A DNA stretch of 64,000 nucleotides from an uncultured Bacteroidota bacterium (GTDB taxonomy: Bacteria > Bacteroidota > Bacteroidia > NS11-12g > UBA9320), in the NCBI GenBank assembly GCA_937124965.1, contig CAKZLB010000045.1:1-64000 (forward strand), given 5' to 3'. Made by a program: the position numbers and the translations under genes. Under the pieces are notes generated by a model. The model was not told the origin of the DNA and ran no database searches. It saw only the letters and a program-made list of their open reading frames with translations. Shown here piece after piece: positions 35,132 through 45,330 of this stretch. Each line of letters opens with the position of its first letter. Within the stretch, counting starts at the first letter, position 1.

Positions 35132-35998
35132 ATGGTTTATATAGTCTTAGTTTCATATTCTAAGTTTTCTGACATTAGCAACTTTTTACAGTCTGTTATG
35201 AATTCTGAGAATATTGCTTTATCGCTTATTATAATGGATAATCTGGGCGATAAGGAGTTGAAACATTGGGCATCCACATTCGAAAGAGCCTCATATTATT
35301 CAGAAGGAAATTTGGGTTATGGTAGTGCAATAAATTTCGCAGTAAAAAAAATTAACCTTGAAACAAATGACCAGGTAATTATATGTAACGACGATTTGCA
35401 AATTAAGGTCAACACGTTTAGGTTACTATTAGACGGTTACAAAGCACTAAAAGCTAGGTGTTTGAATTTGGGGCCAGTCTCTCCATGGTTCATGCGTGAT
35501 ACTGGTGAAGATCAATCAACCCGATATGAAAACATAAAAAACTTAGGCAATGATGTGTTAAAAGTGGATTTCTCACCTGCAGCCATGTGGTTGCTGGATT
35601 ATGATTTGATAAAATTGGTTGGTGGGTTTTTACCAGAGTTTTTTATGTACGCAGAGGATAAAGAATATGTTTTTCGTGCTAAGGCATTAGGTTTTGATTT
35701 GTATACTTTTAGAAATATTGAAGTAGTCCATAATTTTGACTACCCACCAAAAAGTAAACCTCTAAGAATTGAAAAGATACGAAACACTTTCTTGGCAGAT
35801 TTTCTTAACAATAGCGGTAATTCAAGAAACCCGCATATTCATGTTGTTAAGGCATTACTAGTAAGTTTGCGGGATAGAGACTTATCACGTTTTCACAACT
35901 ACGTTGTCGGATATTTTAGGTTTGTTAAAAATATCCAATCGTTTAGAAAGATTAAACAAAGTCACAAAGGGAGCGTTCCGTTTCGATACGTTTCATAA
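35132..35998 (+). CDS. Glycosyltransferase family 2, rhamnosyltransferase-like
   Basis: A 288-residue GT2 enzyme: VYIVLVSYSKFSDISNFL opens the fold, LSLIIMDNLGD is the donor Asp region, VIICNDDLQI holds the DDL metal motif, and FFMYAEDKEYVFRAKALG is the acceptor-side acidic motif of WbbL/rhamnosyltransferase-type members. Probable role: adding a sugar to the polysaccharide of this cluster. Its TAA is immediately followed by the stop of the PorU2-like gene on the other strand. Confidence 0.83.
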   Translation: MVYIVLVSYSKFSDISNFLQSVMNSENIALSLIIMDNLGDKELKHWASTFERASYYSEGNLGYGSAINFAVKKINLETNDQVIICNDDLQIKVNTFRLLLDGYKALKARCLNLGPVSPWFMRDTGEDQSTRYENIKNLGNDVLKVDFSPAAMWLLDYDLIKLVGGFLPEFFMYAEDKEYVFRAKALGFDLYTFRNIEVVHNFDYPPKSKPLRIEKIRNTFLADFLNNSGNSRNPHIHVVKALLVSLRDRDLSRFHNYVVGYFRFVKNIQSFRKIKQSHKGSVPFRYVS

Positions 35999-38900
35999 TT
36001 AGCGAGCTATATACAGCTTACCGAATCCGTTATTGAACAATTGGTCATTACTAGTTTCATATAGTTCTACTCTTTTACCACCAGAATAAATATCTGCTTT
36101 GTACAAGTATACACCGTTAGCTAGTTTGTCTCCAAACTCATCCGTACCATCCCAACAATAATCTGTTAGATTATTACCAATTCGCAATGGACCTAGTTCA
36201 GTTTCATCAATTTGGCGAACAAGTTTACCAGAAATCGTGTAAATACTAATTAACATTCTATCCGGAACCTCGCTTCCTGTGCACGTGAAAACAAATTTAG
36301 CACACGAAGTAAAAGGATTTGGGTAAGGATATAGATTCGAGATACTTTGTTTTGAAATTACTTGAAAATCAATAGCATATGGACTATTCTCTTTACCATT
36401 CTCTGATCGATCGATAAGACTTACTTCCAATGTGTAAATGCCATCTTTAAGATCTTGAGTGTTGTATGTTATCACGGCACTTTCACTTTGTGAAGTAGCA
36501 GGCCTAAACTCAAACATAGGATCAGTTTGGTCCAAAATAAATACTGAGTCATTTGGATACTTTAACCGTACTGAAAATAACGAGGGATCATTTAAAAGGA
36601 GGAATTCGTTCTCATCTTTACCTGTTATTGTAATTACAGTATTTGCACTTACGATGTCCCGATTAAATATATGAACACCATCAAATGTCACATCAAGAAG
36701 AGGATTTCGGTCATCTGTTTTAATGTATACATCTTTGAAATAAAGATTGTTTATATACTGATTTTCTAATACTTCTTGGTTATAGTTAACATCTGAAAAG
36801 ATTTTATAATTACCACCTGGTAAATCTTCAGTATTAATTGTATCTCTGACATAAACGTATTCGCCGGATGCAATTGGGTTTAATTGTTTGATTGGTAAGA
36901 AGGTCGTTTTACCATTTTGATCTACAATTTTTGACTGAACTTTACAACTATCAAAAATCAACGATGAGACGTTTCTAAACGCTGTACCAAAAGTTAACAT
37001 TTGGCCTTGCTGAATAGTGTCGGCAGTCATTGTGTCAAGAACCTGACGATCTACAATTCCTTCATTAACACCATCGTGATATATTGTCCAACGACCAATA
37101 CTGTATGGAGTATAATTCGTTGAGTCAGAAAAATCGATTCTCATTTTAAGGAACGGAAAGTTTTTAGCATCGACGGATGAAATATCAATGTTGTTTGAAG
37201 TTTGGTTTGAGAATAATGTGGTTTCGTTGAGTTGTTTATCCAAACCTATTACCGAAACTTTATAATCGTCTTTAGGTGAGTCTTCATTAATCAACGTTAA
37301 TTCCGCTTCATACCATTTCGATGACGGTCCAACTAGTTCCGTTTGAATAAATCCAGTACTAGATTTCGGAAAAATATTCGTTGACATTTCAATTCGTTGA
37401 TCTTTCGGGTCCACACCATTCCCATAATCCGCATATTTTTCCTTACTGAAATCAGGGTCACCTTTTGTTCCAAAAACTATAAAAGGTTCATCATTTTTAA
37501 TTTTTGACAAATCTTTTATTCCAAAAGTTAATAATTCATCGAAGATTTCTTGTTCCCAACTTTCAATGTCAGCTTGTATTTCATTATGCATTAATATGTG
37601 ATAATCGTCTGGAATAGATTTTAAAAATTGGAGAAACGAGTCACGATCGACTTTATTGTTGGTTCTGAAGGTGTATACCCCAGTTTTTTCACCTTTTTGA
37701 TAATATTCCAACTGATTTTCTTGAGCGTTGTTAGGAGCCCAATATGGGTTATAAGGAAACGCTGGGTAAGGCGGATATAATCTATTGAATTTACTGTTAG
37801 TTGATATTCTTTTTTCTGAATTTGGATTTATTGCAACAATCTGTATTCCAGAGGAATTTTCCCGCCGTATAATATTCACCTCACCAGCAATTATCATTAA
37901 GTTCCATGCGGTTCTTTGATTACTCCCATGTGTTATTGCTCCATAGTTATTACTAATTCGTTTGGTGAAATCGAATAGCATAGTTGATGAGTCGTATTCT
38001 ATGGAATTTTTGGAGGCGTTGTCAAAGTTTGCGGTGTGCCCTTCACTCCATCCGTTTCGTTTTTTAAATAAGTACGCAAATGAACTTGTACTCCATTCAC
38101 TCTCAATATCATTTTGTATTGTTTTTACTCGATAAAAGTAATCTACGTTGTTAAAGGGTGGCATGGAGACCTCTTTTTTTACAATTTGATCTTGAGTAGT
38201 AAACTCTTTTTCGATTTTAACTGGACTGGAAAAATCTGGAGCAGTATCAAGCTCTATTACGACCTTCGTTGTAATAAAATCGGGATTCACTATTTGAAAA
38301 AGAAACTCAGTTGATGATGAATGAATTATTTCATTCAAATGTGGGTATAAGAGTAAAGGTTTTTTTAACTCAAATAACTGTTGGAAGGAAAAATGATTAT
38401 TACCTTCTCCATCTGGTTGAATTTCAGTGAGAGTGTTAAAGGAATCTAAAACAATAGTAAATGTAACCAATCCACTATAGAAAGACGATTTCTGTAAAGA
38501 AATGGTATCAGTTCTCACATAGTTTGGTACGTTGATTTGTCCATTATAGACTAGCTGATTAGTGTTTCCATTGTTTGCATAAATATGAATAGAAGTTGGT
38601 TGGCTTGTTGTAATACCTAAGTTATATACGTCAAGCGAAAGCGAAATATCATCAATAACACTAAAATCTGTGTTTATTCTACCTTGTTTAATTGTAATAT
38701 CAGGGTTAGCAGGAATGTGAATTTTTAACGCCGGATCTCCATGATAAACGAGCTGACGACTATTCATCACATTGATGTTGTCGTTTGGCAATTGATATTC
38801 TTTGATTGTATTTTTAATTGCAGTTCCTATGCTTTCTCCAAAGCTTTTTTGGAGTAAGTGCTGATGAAAAATAGTTGTGTATGGAACAAGTTCTCTTGCA

Positions 38901-40966
38901 AAACCAAAACCAGTAGATGCTACCCAATTAATTGCACCATTTGATTTTGTGAAAAAATAATCCTCAACAAGACTGTTGTCGACATACGAATTTCCGAGAG
39001 CGCAACCATTGAAAATAAATAACGGGTACTTTCCATAATTATTTAAGTCACCCGGATCTCCAATTTCAACTTCTAATACTTGAGCAGAACCATGACCGAA
39101 ATAGTTGAAAATGTTGGTTCCAGAGTTTATTTCTGTCTGTATTTCTTCAATTAAATTTGAGCTTACTGCTTTTGCTTCATTTTTACTAAAAAATACGCGT
39201 TTTGCTCCCAACATTGAATCACTTGCAACATCGTAGTACTTATTCAAAAAATTTGTAAATGTGGTGTTTTGTGCTAAATCTGAACCTCCAGCGATTTGAA
39301 TCATCTTTTTCCACCATTCGCCATATGGCTCCGATTCATGTGCCTTTACCTTATCGAGGTAATCCAGAACTTGCTGGTCATTAGTTGCTGAAATCCGTCC
39401 AATTGGTACCGTAATTTCTAGATTTTTTGCACTTAAATCACTAACAAGTAGATAATCTGAAGGAGGGTTTCCAATAGTAGGAACCAGGTCTAGCTGATTT
39501 TTTTTTGTTATATTGAAACGTATAGCATCATACATTTGACCCTTACCAATAATCAGGACGTGTTTTATTTTTTCGTTTAAAGCGTTTTGCTGATACGCAA
39601 TACAGTGTTTTACTGCTAATGGATGATGATAGCCATAAAAATATAAATCGTAAATATCACTTGCATAAAGAACCTTCGGACGATGTCCACCACCTTGAAT
39701 ACCCTCTCGATATGAACTATATTGTAAAACGCTATTCTCAAGTTTTCTGTTTGATATTATTAAGTAATCAGACGAAGTAAAGATAGGTTCCAAGTATTTT
39801 TTTGTCTGTAGTGACGTAATTTCAGTGATGTCAGAACCATCAAATATCACAATGTTTTTAGCTCCAGTGGATGCTACATTAAATTGTAATGTCCCAGCTT
39901 TTAAGTCACCTAAAATTCTATTTTGACTTGTTAAATCATAAATAATTGGATTTCCTTTTGAGGAATTATAATTCGTGAATTTCACATAACTAGAGGTACC
40001 GATACTGGTAAAATGAATAAAGGCTTCTTGGTTCAAGTCAAAACCACGATCATATTTGAGTTGCATGTATGAGATGCTATGGAGTGAGTTATTTCTTTCA
40101 ACCTCACCAACAAAAACAGAAGTGGAGTTGGTCATCAAATTAGATGAAAAGGTTAAATCAGAAAAGTCTAGTTTAACTGCGGAGTAACCGCTATGCTCTA
40201 TAGTTTTAATAAGGTTTGAAGAACTTCCTATTGCAACACCAAAGCCGTGATTATGGCCATTTCTGTAATCGCTTGCATTGTTTCGACCGTAAGCAACAAC
40301 TTTTAACTGGGCCTGTTTTCCTGCGATTGCTGCTGGGGTATTAAAAACAAACTCGGTCAAATTTGAAGTTTTGGTAGACAAATATCCTTCACCATCTGTG
40401 TATTCGCTGAAATTTTGTCCTGGGTCATTAGAATTAGGAATACCTGCAAAAAACTCTCCTTGGAAACTTTTGGTAACCATATAATTGATGTGAGAATCGC
40501 CTGATTTACCTATGAAATTTTTATCAGAAAATGAAGTTAAGTGCTTGGTTGATGCATTGTTAGAGAAAGTAAGGAAGTAAATCGCAGTATCAGAGTACAG
40601 ACTATAAAACGGGTTCGTGTGTTCTGCTGCACTTCTATACAATTCTTCATCTAAACTCCCATCATTTTTATATCCGATAAACTCGATATAATCTAACGCA
40701 TCAAAGCTACCATCGCTCTCTCCATGAACATAAATCTGTTGTTCTTCGCCGTTTTTAAACAGCTTGATATTTTGAGGCTTGATATTCGACACATCAATTC
40801 CGTGGTTTGATAGGGTAGTATGCGAAATTTTATATATGCCATCTGCTCCAATGGAAAACTTATAATACGTTTGGTCGTAGTCTATCCATTCGTTCCCATA
40901 AGTCTGTCCCACTGCTAAAATAGTGGTACCGACTAGACAAAGAAAAAGTAATGCGAAATGTCTCAT
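35999..40966 (-). CDS. PorU2-like type IX secretion C25 sortase
   Basis: A 1655-residue exported protein: signal peptide RHFALLFLCLVGTTILAVGQ; a beta-rich N-terminal region; a C25 (gingipain-fold) peptidase domain at about 420-745; CARDB/Ig-like domains; and a C-terminal FlgD-like Ig/T9SS segment (YPYPNPFTSCAKFVF, YTISGKLVRQI, WDGTDEFGDKLANGVYLYK). The catalytic pair is visible: His near 624 in NYFGHGSAQ and Cys near 655 in IFNGCALGNS. PorU cleaves the cargo C-terminal signal and transfers cargo to A-LPS in Porphyromonas; PorU2 is the longer homologue seen across Bacteroidota and is less studied. Length and domain layout fit PorU2 better than PorU (about 1100-1300). Confidence 0.82.
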   Translation of the reverse strand: MRHFALLFLCLVGTTILAVGQTYGNEWIDYDQTYYKFSIGADGIYKISHTTLSNHGIDVSNIKPQNIKLFKNGEEQQIYVHGESDGSFDALDYIEFIGYKNDGSLDEELYRSAAEHTNPFYSLYSDTAIYFLTFSNNASTKHLTSFSDKNFIGKSGDSHINYMVTKSFQGEFFAGIPNSNDPGQNFSEYTDGEGYLSTKTSNLTEFVFNTPAAIAGKQAQLKVVAYGRNNASDYRNGHNHGFGVAIGSSSNLIKTIEHSGYSAVKLDFSDLTFSSNLMTNSTSVFVGEVERNNSLHSISYMQLKYDRGFDLNQEAFIHFTSIGTSSYVKFTNYNSSKGNPIIYDLTSQNRILGDLKAGTLQFNVASTGAKNIVIFDGSDITEITSLQTKKYLEPIFTSSDYLIISNRKLENSVLQYSSYREGIQGGGHRPKVLYASDIYDLYFYGYHHPLAVKHCIAYQQNALNEKIKHVLIIGKGQMYDAIRFNITKKNQLDLVPTIGNPPSDYLLVSDLSAKNLEITVPIGRISATNDQQVLDYLDKVKAHESEPYGEWWKKMIQIAGGSDLAQNTTFTNFLNKYYDVASDSMLGAKRVFFSKNEAKAVSSNLIEEIQTEINSGTNIFNYFGHGSAQVLEVEIGDPGDLNNYGKYPLFIFNGCALGNSYVDNSLVEDYFFTKSNGAINWVASTGFGFARELVPYTTIFHQHLLQKSFGESIGTAIKNTIKEYQLPNDNINVMNSRQLVYHGDPALKIHIPANPDITIKQGRINTDFSVIDDISLSLDVYNLGITTSQPTSIHIYANNGNTNQLVYNGQINVPNYVRTDTISLQKSSFYSGLVTFTIVLDSFNTLTEIQPDGEGNNHFSFQQLFELKKPLLLYPHLNEIIHSSSTEFLFQIVNPDFITTKVVIELDTAPDFSSPVKIEKEFTTQDQIVKKEVSMPPFNNVDYFYRVKTIQNDIESEWSTSSFAYLFKKRNGWSEGHTANFDNASKNSIEYDSSTMLFDFTKRISNNYGAITHGSNQRTAWNLMIIAGEVNIIRRENSSGIQIVAINPNSEKRISTNSKFNRLYPPYPAFPYNPYWAPNNAQENQLEYYQKGEKTGVYTFRTNNKVDRDSFLQFLKSIPDDYHILMHNEIQADIESWEQEIFDELLTFGIKDLSKIKNDEPFIVFGTKGDPDFSKEKYADYGNGVDPKDQRIEMSTNIFPKSSTGFIQTELVGPSSKWYEAELTLINEDSPKDDYKVSVIGLDKQLNETTLFSNQTSNNIDISSVDAKNFPFLKMRIDFSDSTNYTPYSIGRWTIYHDGVNEGIVDRQVLDTMTADTIQQGQMLTFGTAFRNVSSLIFDSCKVQSKIVDQNGKTTFLPIKQLNPIASGEYVYVRDTINTEDLPGGNYKIFSDVNYNQEVLENQYINNLYFKDVYIKTDDRNPLLDVTFDGVHIFNRDIVSANTVITITGKDENEFLLLNDPSLFSVRLKYPNDSVFILDQTDPMFEFRPATSQSESAVITYNTQDLKDGIYTLEVSLIDRSENGKENSPYAIDFQVISKQSISNLYPYPNPFTSCAKFVFTCTGSEVPDRMLISIYTISGKLVRQIDETELGPLRIGNNLTDYCWDGTDEFGDKLANGVYLYKADIYSGGKRVELYETSNDQLFNNGFGKLYIAR

Positions 40967-40990
40967 CTTTCAAAAATGTAGTTTAATGTC

Positions 40991-40998
40991 CAAATATA
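40991..40998 (-). promoter_or_regulatory. Bacteroidota -7 element for the PorU2-like gene
   Basis: Plus CAAATATA is TATATTTG on the minus strand, matching TAnnTTTG, 24 bases before the ATG at 40966. No -33 element is obvious. Confidence 0.4.
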
Positions 40999-41113
40999 GT
41001 CAAAGCCCTGTCTCTAACCTATTGACCGTTGTTGTGAATCGTCTATTATTATAGAAAAATGATGGACTTTTACGTTTGAGAAAAATCGTCTAAATCTTGG
41101 ACAATATCTTTAG

Positions 41114-41121
41114 TATTTTTG
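41114..41121 (+). promoter_or_regulatory. Bacteroidota -7 element for scoA
   Basis: TATTTTTG matches TAnnTTTG, 18 bases before the scoA ATG at 41140. A TTG at 41097-41099 is closer than the usual -33 spacing. Confidence 0.4.
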
Positions 41122-41139
41122 TTGGGTAACATTTGACTC

Positions 41140-41832
41140 ATGAATAAGGTTGTTGAAAATGCGGACATTGCTGTCCAAAATGTGAAAGATGGAAGTGTTT
41201 TAATGCTTGGTGGTTTCGGTTTATGTGGAATTCCTGAAAACTCAATTGCTGCGTTAGTGCGCAAGGGTGTGAAGAATTTAACGTGTATCTCAAACAATGC
41301 TGGGGTTGATGATTTTGGCATTGGTTTAATGCTGCAAAAAAAGCAGGTAAAAAAAATGATTAGTTCATATGTCGGCGAAAATGCTGAATTCGAACGTCAG
41401 TTGCTTTCTGGAGAATTGGAAGTTGAATTGATACCTCAAGGAACACTAGCTGAAAGGTGTCGTGCTACAGGTGCAGGAATACCAGCATTTTACACACCAG
41501 CAGGAGCAGGGACTGAAGTTGCTGAAGGCAAAGAAACAAGAGTATTTAATGGAAAAACGTATTTGTTAGAACATGCTTTTGATTCGGATTTTGCGATTGT
41601 TAAAGCGTGGAAAGGTGATACAGATGGTAACCTTATTTTCAAAGCAACAGCTCGAAATTTTAACCCTTTAATGGCCATGGCAGGCAAAATTACAATTGCA
41701 GAGGTTGAAGAACTTGTGGAACCCGGTGAATTGGATGCTAACGAAATTCATGTTCCTGGAATTTTTGTAAATGTAATTTTTAAAGGAGTCGATTACGAAA
41801 AACGCATCGAACAATTAACCGTCTCTCAGTAA
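41140..41832 (+). CDS. scoA: 3-oxoacid CoA-transferase subunit A
   Basis: A 230-residue subunit of succinyl-CoA:3-ketoacid CoA-transferase. It shows [34 protein letters not shown], and [20 protein letters not shown], all standard for the alpha chain. The enzyme activates acetoacetate with succinyl-CoA, linking ketone and amino-acid breakdown to the TCA cycle. The partner subunit gene is at 42758, on the same strand but separated by a 289-residue gene on the other strand, which is unusual. The stop is immediately next to that gene's stop. Confidence 0.93.
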   Translation: MNKVVENADIAVQNVKDGSVLMLGGFGLCGIPENSIAALVRKGVKNLTCISNNAGVDDFGIGLMLQKKQVKKMISSYVGENAEFERQLLSGELEVELIPQGTLAERCRATGAGIPAFYTPAGAGTEVAEGKETRVFNGKTYLLEHAFDSDFAIVKAWKGDTDGNLIFKATARNFNPLMAMAGKITIAEVEELVEPGELDANEIHVPGIFVNVIFKGVDYEKRIEQLTVSQ

Positions 41833-42702
41833 CTAGCTCGGTGCTTTAAAGTCAAAAAGCGTTAGCCACATTCGTTCCATGAGAAATCCATGTTCTGAGT
41901 CTTCTAAAACAAAACGCATTGATTTCTTATATGTATCAAGTGGAACTTTTGAAGCCTTAGTGTTAGAAACTGAAAATATTGCGGCGTAATTAAAGTAACA
42001 ATCTTCAGGCTTGGTGATGTTTATTCGTTCACAAATATGCGAAAAACTTCCACTTTTATATTTAGTAATAAGTTTGAAATTTGAAATTACTGGGTCAACA
42101 AACTTCTTGGGCCATATAGCCTCAAAACTCCCATTGATTTTGTGAACGAAAAATGAAATATCTCTAAAGAAATACGGACACTTATTAAGCTCGTTGTTAG
42201 AGGGTATGCCGGTTTCAAAATTTGACATATGTTTCAAAATCGGGTCAAATGGAGGCAAATAGCGAATACTAAGTGGCTGAACAGGGAGATGAGCGTCGTA
42301 TTTTGCGACATCATTTAAAAAAGTGGGAGAATGAACAAATGGGTCTCCTTGAGTGAATATTATTCTTGTGGGTAGATTGTGGTAGTTTGTTGTCAAATAA
42401 TGCAGGTATGTGTGTCCTTCACGACCAATATTAGGAAGATTTACTACTGGGAAACCATTTGGTAAGTCATTCTTTCCCTTGTTATAAATAATAAAAGGTA
42501 TTTCCAAATGCTGACACCAGTCTACATTTTCGTTATAGCGCGCTACAACCATTAAAACACGTCCATTATGGTTTATTTCAACTGCAAATTTGGAACTGTC
42601 TATACGATAATAAATTCGATCAAACCAAGATTTTAGTTGAAATGCCCCCTTTTTTAACTTTCTATAGAGGATTGAGCTAATTCTCAGGAATGTTGTAATC
42701 AA
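41833..42702 (-). CDS. DUF3431 family protein
   Basis: A 289-residue cytoplasmic protein of the DUF3431 family. It shows [45 protein letters not shown] and [16 protein letters not shown], the last being the family's most conserved part. The family is uncharacterised; its N-terminal strand pattern (VVARYNE) recalls GT-A glycosyltransferases, and members often lie with sugar genes, but that is inference. It lies between scoA and scoB on the opposite strand: no gap to scoA, 55 bases to scoB. Confidence 0.82.
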   Translation of the reverse strand: MITTFLRISSILYRKLKKGAFQLKSWFDRIYYRIDSSKFAVEINHNGRVLMVVARYNENVDWCQHLEIPFIIYNKGKNDLPNGFPVVNLPNIGREGHTYLHYLTTNYHNLPTRIIFTQGDPFVHSPTFLNDVAKYDAHLPVQPLSIRYLPPFDPILKHMSNFETGIPSNNELNKCPYFFRDISFFVHKINGSFEAIWPKKFVDPVISNFKLITKYKSGSFSHICERINITKPEDCYFNYAAIFSVSNTKASKVPLDTYKKSMRFVLEDSEHGFLMERMWLTLFDFKAPS

Positions 42703-42757
42703 TTTACCGACAGATAATTTTAACTTCGTGCAAGTTAACGTTTTATTAAATCAAGGT

Positions 42758-43414
42758 ATGCTTACAAAACAACAAATCGCTCAAAGAATCGCAAAAGAAC
42801 TTAAAGACGGTTACTATGTGAATTTAGGAATTGGTGTGCCCACCTTAGTCGCCAATTATATTCCTGACGGGATGAATGTAACACTTCAATCGGAAAACGG
42901 ATTATTAGGTATGGGGCCTTTCCCTCACAAGGAAAATGTAGATGCAGATTTAATAAACGCTGGCAAACAAACTGTTACAACCTTACCAGGTTCATCGTTC
43001 TTTGACTCATCAACTAGTTTTGGTATGATCAGAAGTGGTCGTGTGGATTTAACAGTGCTTGGAGCAATGGAGGTAAATGATCGAGGAGATATTGCCAATT
43101 GGAAAATTCCTGGTAAAATGGTTAAAGGCATGGGTGGCGCAATGGATTTAGTTGCTTCTGCAAAGAATATAATTGTGGCAATGATGCATACCAACAAGGC
43201 CGGTGAATCTAAATTGTTAAAAGAATGCTCATTACCTATTACAGGATTGAATTGTGTCAAGAAAGTTGTTACAAACTTGTGTGTACTTGACGTTACTGAC
43301 CGTGGATTTGAGTTAAAAGAATTGGCTCCAGGTGTTACCGTTGAAATGGTAAGAGAAGCTACCGAGGGCCGATTAGTTGTGGAAGGGGATATTCCAGTAA
43401 TGACTTTTGTTTAA
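42758..43414 (+). CDS. scoB: 3-oxoacid CoA-transferase subunit B
   Basis: A 218-residue beta chain. I start at ATG 42758, giving [20 protein letters not shown], the family N-terminus; GTG 42728 would add ten residues. The catalytic Glu is in [13 protein letters not shown], and [17 protein letters not shown] and [18 protein letters not shown] are typical. Its promoter region falls in the 55 bases after the DUF3431 gene start, so it must be transcribed independently of scoA or through that gene. The stop overlaps the methyltransferase stop in TTAA (43411-43414). Confidence 0.93.
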   Translation: MLTKQQIAQRIAKELKDGYYVNLGIGVPTLVANYIPDGMNVTLQSENGLLGMGPFPHKENVDADLINAGKQTVTTLPGSSFFDSSTSFGMIRSGRVDLTVLGAMEVNDRGDIANWKIPGKMVKGMGGAMDLVASAKNIIVAMMHTNKAGESKLLKECSLPITGLNCVKKVVTNLCVLDVTDRGFELKELAPGVTVEMVREATEGRLVVEGDIPVMTFV

Positions 43415-44271
43415 TTAGATTTTTTCTGAGCAATCAGAATACGCCCGTCGTAAACTACTTGGTCGTACGTTTTTTGGTAATTTTCGGTAAAATTTTTTAC
43501 AGTGGTTTTAATTGGACTCCAAAAATCATTCACATCGTCAAAGACAATTAAACCTCCTTTATTGAGCATTTTGTCTACTTGAGATATTTCATTCTTTAAG
43601 TAGGTCGAATTGTGATTTCCATCTAAGATTGCAATATCAAACGTTCCAAATTGTCGTTTGGTTAGTGACAATAACACGTTTTCTGGAGCAACCTCTCGAT
43701 CGAAATTTTGAATTGGGTTGTACGAATTAAACTCAACACCATCGTTACTTAAGGACTTGTTTAAGGAATAACCAGGAATCAAGAGAATGTCTTTGAGCAA
43801 TCCAAATCGCTGTGAGGCATCAAAGAATTTGGTTTGTAAATCAGTAACTCCTCGATGAGGAATATTTGGATCAATTATCGTGACCAAGCAACTTATTTCT
43901 TTATTTTTAAGTTCATTAATGATGTATAGTAATGCTACTCCTAAGTAGTTTCCAATGTTAAGTAAGTGAAGGGTTGGTTTTTTTAATCTAATACATTGAG
44001 CAATAATGGTATCACAATTTTCCTTGGGAATACTGCCATCAATAACTTCTTGCGCGGGTATATTATATGTATCAATAAAATAGTTAGCAATTTCATCATA
44101 GGATTTAGGTGGAGTAGAACTTATTTTGTTGTCTCGCTCAATCAATGCATTCTCCCTATCTCGCACAACTACTCCGGCCAAATCTGCTGCAATTGATTTC
44201 TTTAGTCTATATTTTTGGAGTAAATAAAAACAACCATACGGTAGACAAAATTTGATGATAGTTTTTACCAT
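43411..44271 (-). CDS. SAM-dependent methyltransferase (Methyltransf_24 type)
   Basis: A 286-residue class I methyltransferase. I start at ATG 44271 ([20 protein letters not shown]); the longer reading to 44361 would run into mdh. The SAM fold shows [27 protein letters not shown] (acidic end of strand 2), [18 protein letters not shown] and [16 protein letters not shown], as in the family that methylates sugars or small metabolites in glycan clusters. Substrate unknown. It faces scoB tail to tail and is divergent from mdh, 50 bases away. Confidence 0.83.
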   Translation of the reverse strand: MVKTIIKFCLPYGCFYLLQKYRLKKSIAADLAGVVVRDRENALIERDNKISSTPPKSYDEIANYFIDTYNIPAQEVIDGSIPKENCDTIIAQCIRLKKPTLHLLNIGNYLGVALLYIINELKNKEISCLVTIIDPNIPHRGVTDLQTKFFDASQRFGLLKDILLIPGYSLNKSLSNDGVEFNSYNPIQNFDREVAPENVLLSLTKRQFGTFDIAILDGNHNSTYLKNEISQVDKMLNKGGLIVFDDVNDFWSPIKTTVKNFTENYQKTYDQVVYDGRILIAQKKSN

Positions 44272-44290
44272 TTTTTTTATACAATAATAA

Positions 44291-44298
44291 TAACTTTG
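44291..44298 (+). promoter_or_regulatory. Bacteroidota -7 element for mdh
   Basis: TAACTTTG matches TAnnTTTG, 23 bases before the mdh ATG at 44322, in the divergent gap with the methyltransferase gene. Confidence 0.5.
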
Positions 44299-44321
44299 AC
44301 CCTTAATAAAACGGTATAAAA

Positions 44322-45245
44322 ATGAAAGTAACAGTTGTAGGTGCAGGAGCAGTAGGCGCAAGTTGTGCGGAGTATATTGCGATTAAAGATTTTGCTGCAG
44401 AAGTAGTATTGGTGGATATCAAAGAAGGATATGCAGAGGGTAAAGCAATGGACCTTATGCAAACGTCTTCATTAAACGGTTTTGATACCAAAATTACGGG
44501 AACTACAGGTGATTATTCAAAAACAGCTGATAGTGACGTAGCAGTAATTACAAGTGGTATTGCGCGTAAACCAGGTATGACTCGTGAAGAGCTTTTAGGT
44601 ATCAATGCTGGAATCGTTAAGGCAGTTACAGCTAGTTTGTTAGAACATTCTCCAAACGCAATTATCATCGTAGTTTCTAACCCAATGGATACAATGACGT
44701 ACTTAGTTCATCAATCAACCAACATTCCTAAAAATAGGATTATTGGAATGGGAGGTGCCCTTGATAGTGCTCGTTTCAAATATCGATTGGCAGAAGCGTT
44801 AGAATGTCCAACGTCTGATGTTGACGGAATGGTGATTGGAGGTCATAGCGATACAGGTATGGTTCCACTCATCGAAAAAGCAACTCGAAACAGTGTTAAT
44901 GTATCTGAGTTTTTATCAGCAGAAAGAATGGAAGAAATCGTGCAAGCAACTAAGGTTGGTGGAGCGACGTTAACAGGTTTGTTAGGAACAAGCGCTTGGT
45001 ATGCACCAGGAGCGGCAGTTTCTGAATTGGTAAAAGCTATCGCACTTGACTCACAGAAAATGTTCCCATGTTCAGCGTTGTTGGATGGAGAATACGGATT
45101 GTCAGATTTAGCCATTGGAGTACCTTGTATTCTAGGCAAAAATGGAATAGAAAGAATTGTTGAAGTTTCTTTGTCAGACGCAGAGAAGGCTAAAATGGCT
45201 GATAGCGCTGAAGGTGTAAAGAAAACAAACGCATTGTTGAACTAA
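44322..45245 (+). CDS. mdh: Malate dehydrogenase, LDH-like type
   Basis: A 307-residue NAD-dependent malate dehydrogenase of the lactate-dehydrogenase-like group. The NAD loop is VVGAGAVGASCAEY; the substrate-loop arginines are in ARKPGMTREELL; the third Arg and its Asp are in GALDSARFKYRLAE; and the catalytic His is in IGGHSDTGMVPL. It interconverts malate and oxaloacetate in the TCA cycle. It is transcribed alone: a promoter element lies upstream and a strong terminator follows at 45268. Confidence 0.95.
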   Translation: MKVTVVGAGAVGASCAEYIAIKDFAAEVVLVDIKEGYAEGKAMDLMQTSSLNGFDTKITGTTGDYSKTADSDVAVITSGIARKPGMTREELLGINAGIVKAVTASLLEHSPNAIIIVVSNPMDTMTYLVHQSTNIPKNRIIGMGGALDSARFKYRLAEALECPTSDVDGMVIGGHSDTGMVPLIEKATRNSVNVSEFLSAERMEEIVQATKVGGATLTGLLGTSAWYAPGAAVSELVKAIALDSQKMFPCSALLDGEYGLSDLAIGVPCILGKNGIERIVEVSLSDAEKAKMADSAEGVKKTNALLN

Positions 45246-45267
45246 TCTGGTTCATTGATAATTTTTA

Positions 45268-45297
45268 AAAGCGGCGATTATCGCCGCTTTTTTTATT
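45268..45297 (+). terminator. Rho-independent terminator after mdh
   Basis: Perfect stem GCGGCGA/TCGCCGC (45271-45277 and 45281-45287), extended by AAA/TTT, with a 3-base loop and a T run to about 45295. It is the clearest hairpin terminator in the plus-strand half and separates mdh from glf. Confidence 0.92.
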
Positions 45298-45315
45298 TCT
45301 ATAGGATTCTGATAG

Positions 45316-45323
45316 TACTTTTG
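45316..45323 (+). promoter_or_regulatory. Bacteroidota -7 element for glf
   Basis: TACTTTTG matches TAnnTTTG and ends seven bases before the GTG start at 45331. The predicted transcript leader is only a few bases, so glf may be leaderless. Confidence 0.45.
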
Positions 45324-45330
45324 AAATAAC

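Noticed and set aside
35999-40966. Gingipain-type secreted protease
   Set aside because: The C25 domain is shared, but the length, added domains and FlgD-like tail fit the PorU2 sortase group; it lacks the gingipain pro-peptide layout.
44272-44361. Longer N-terminus for the methyltransferase
   Set aside because: It would overlap the first 40 bases of mdh and give a low-complexity Leu-rich start; ATG 44271 is a normal start beyond the mdh promoter element.
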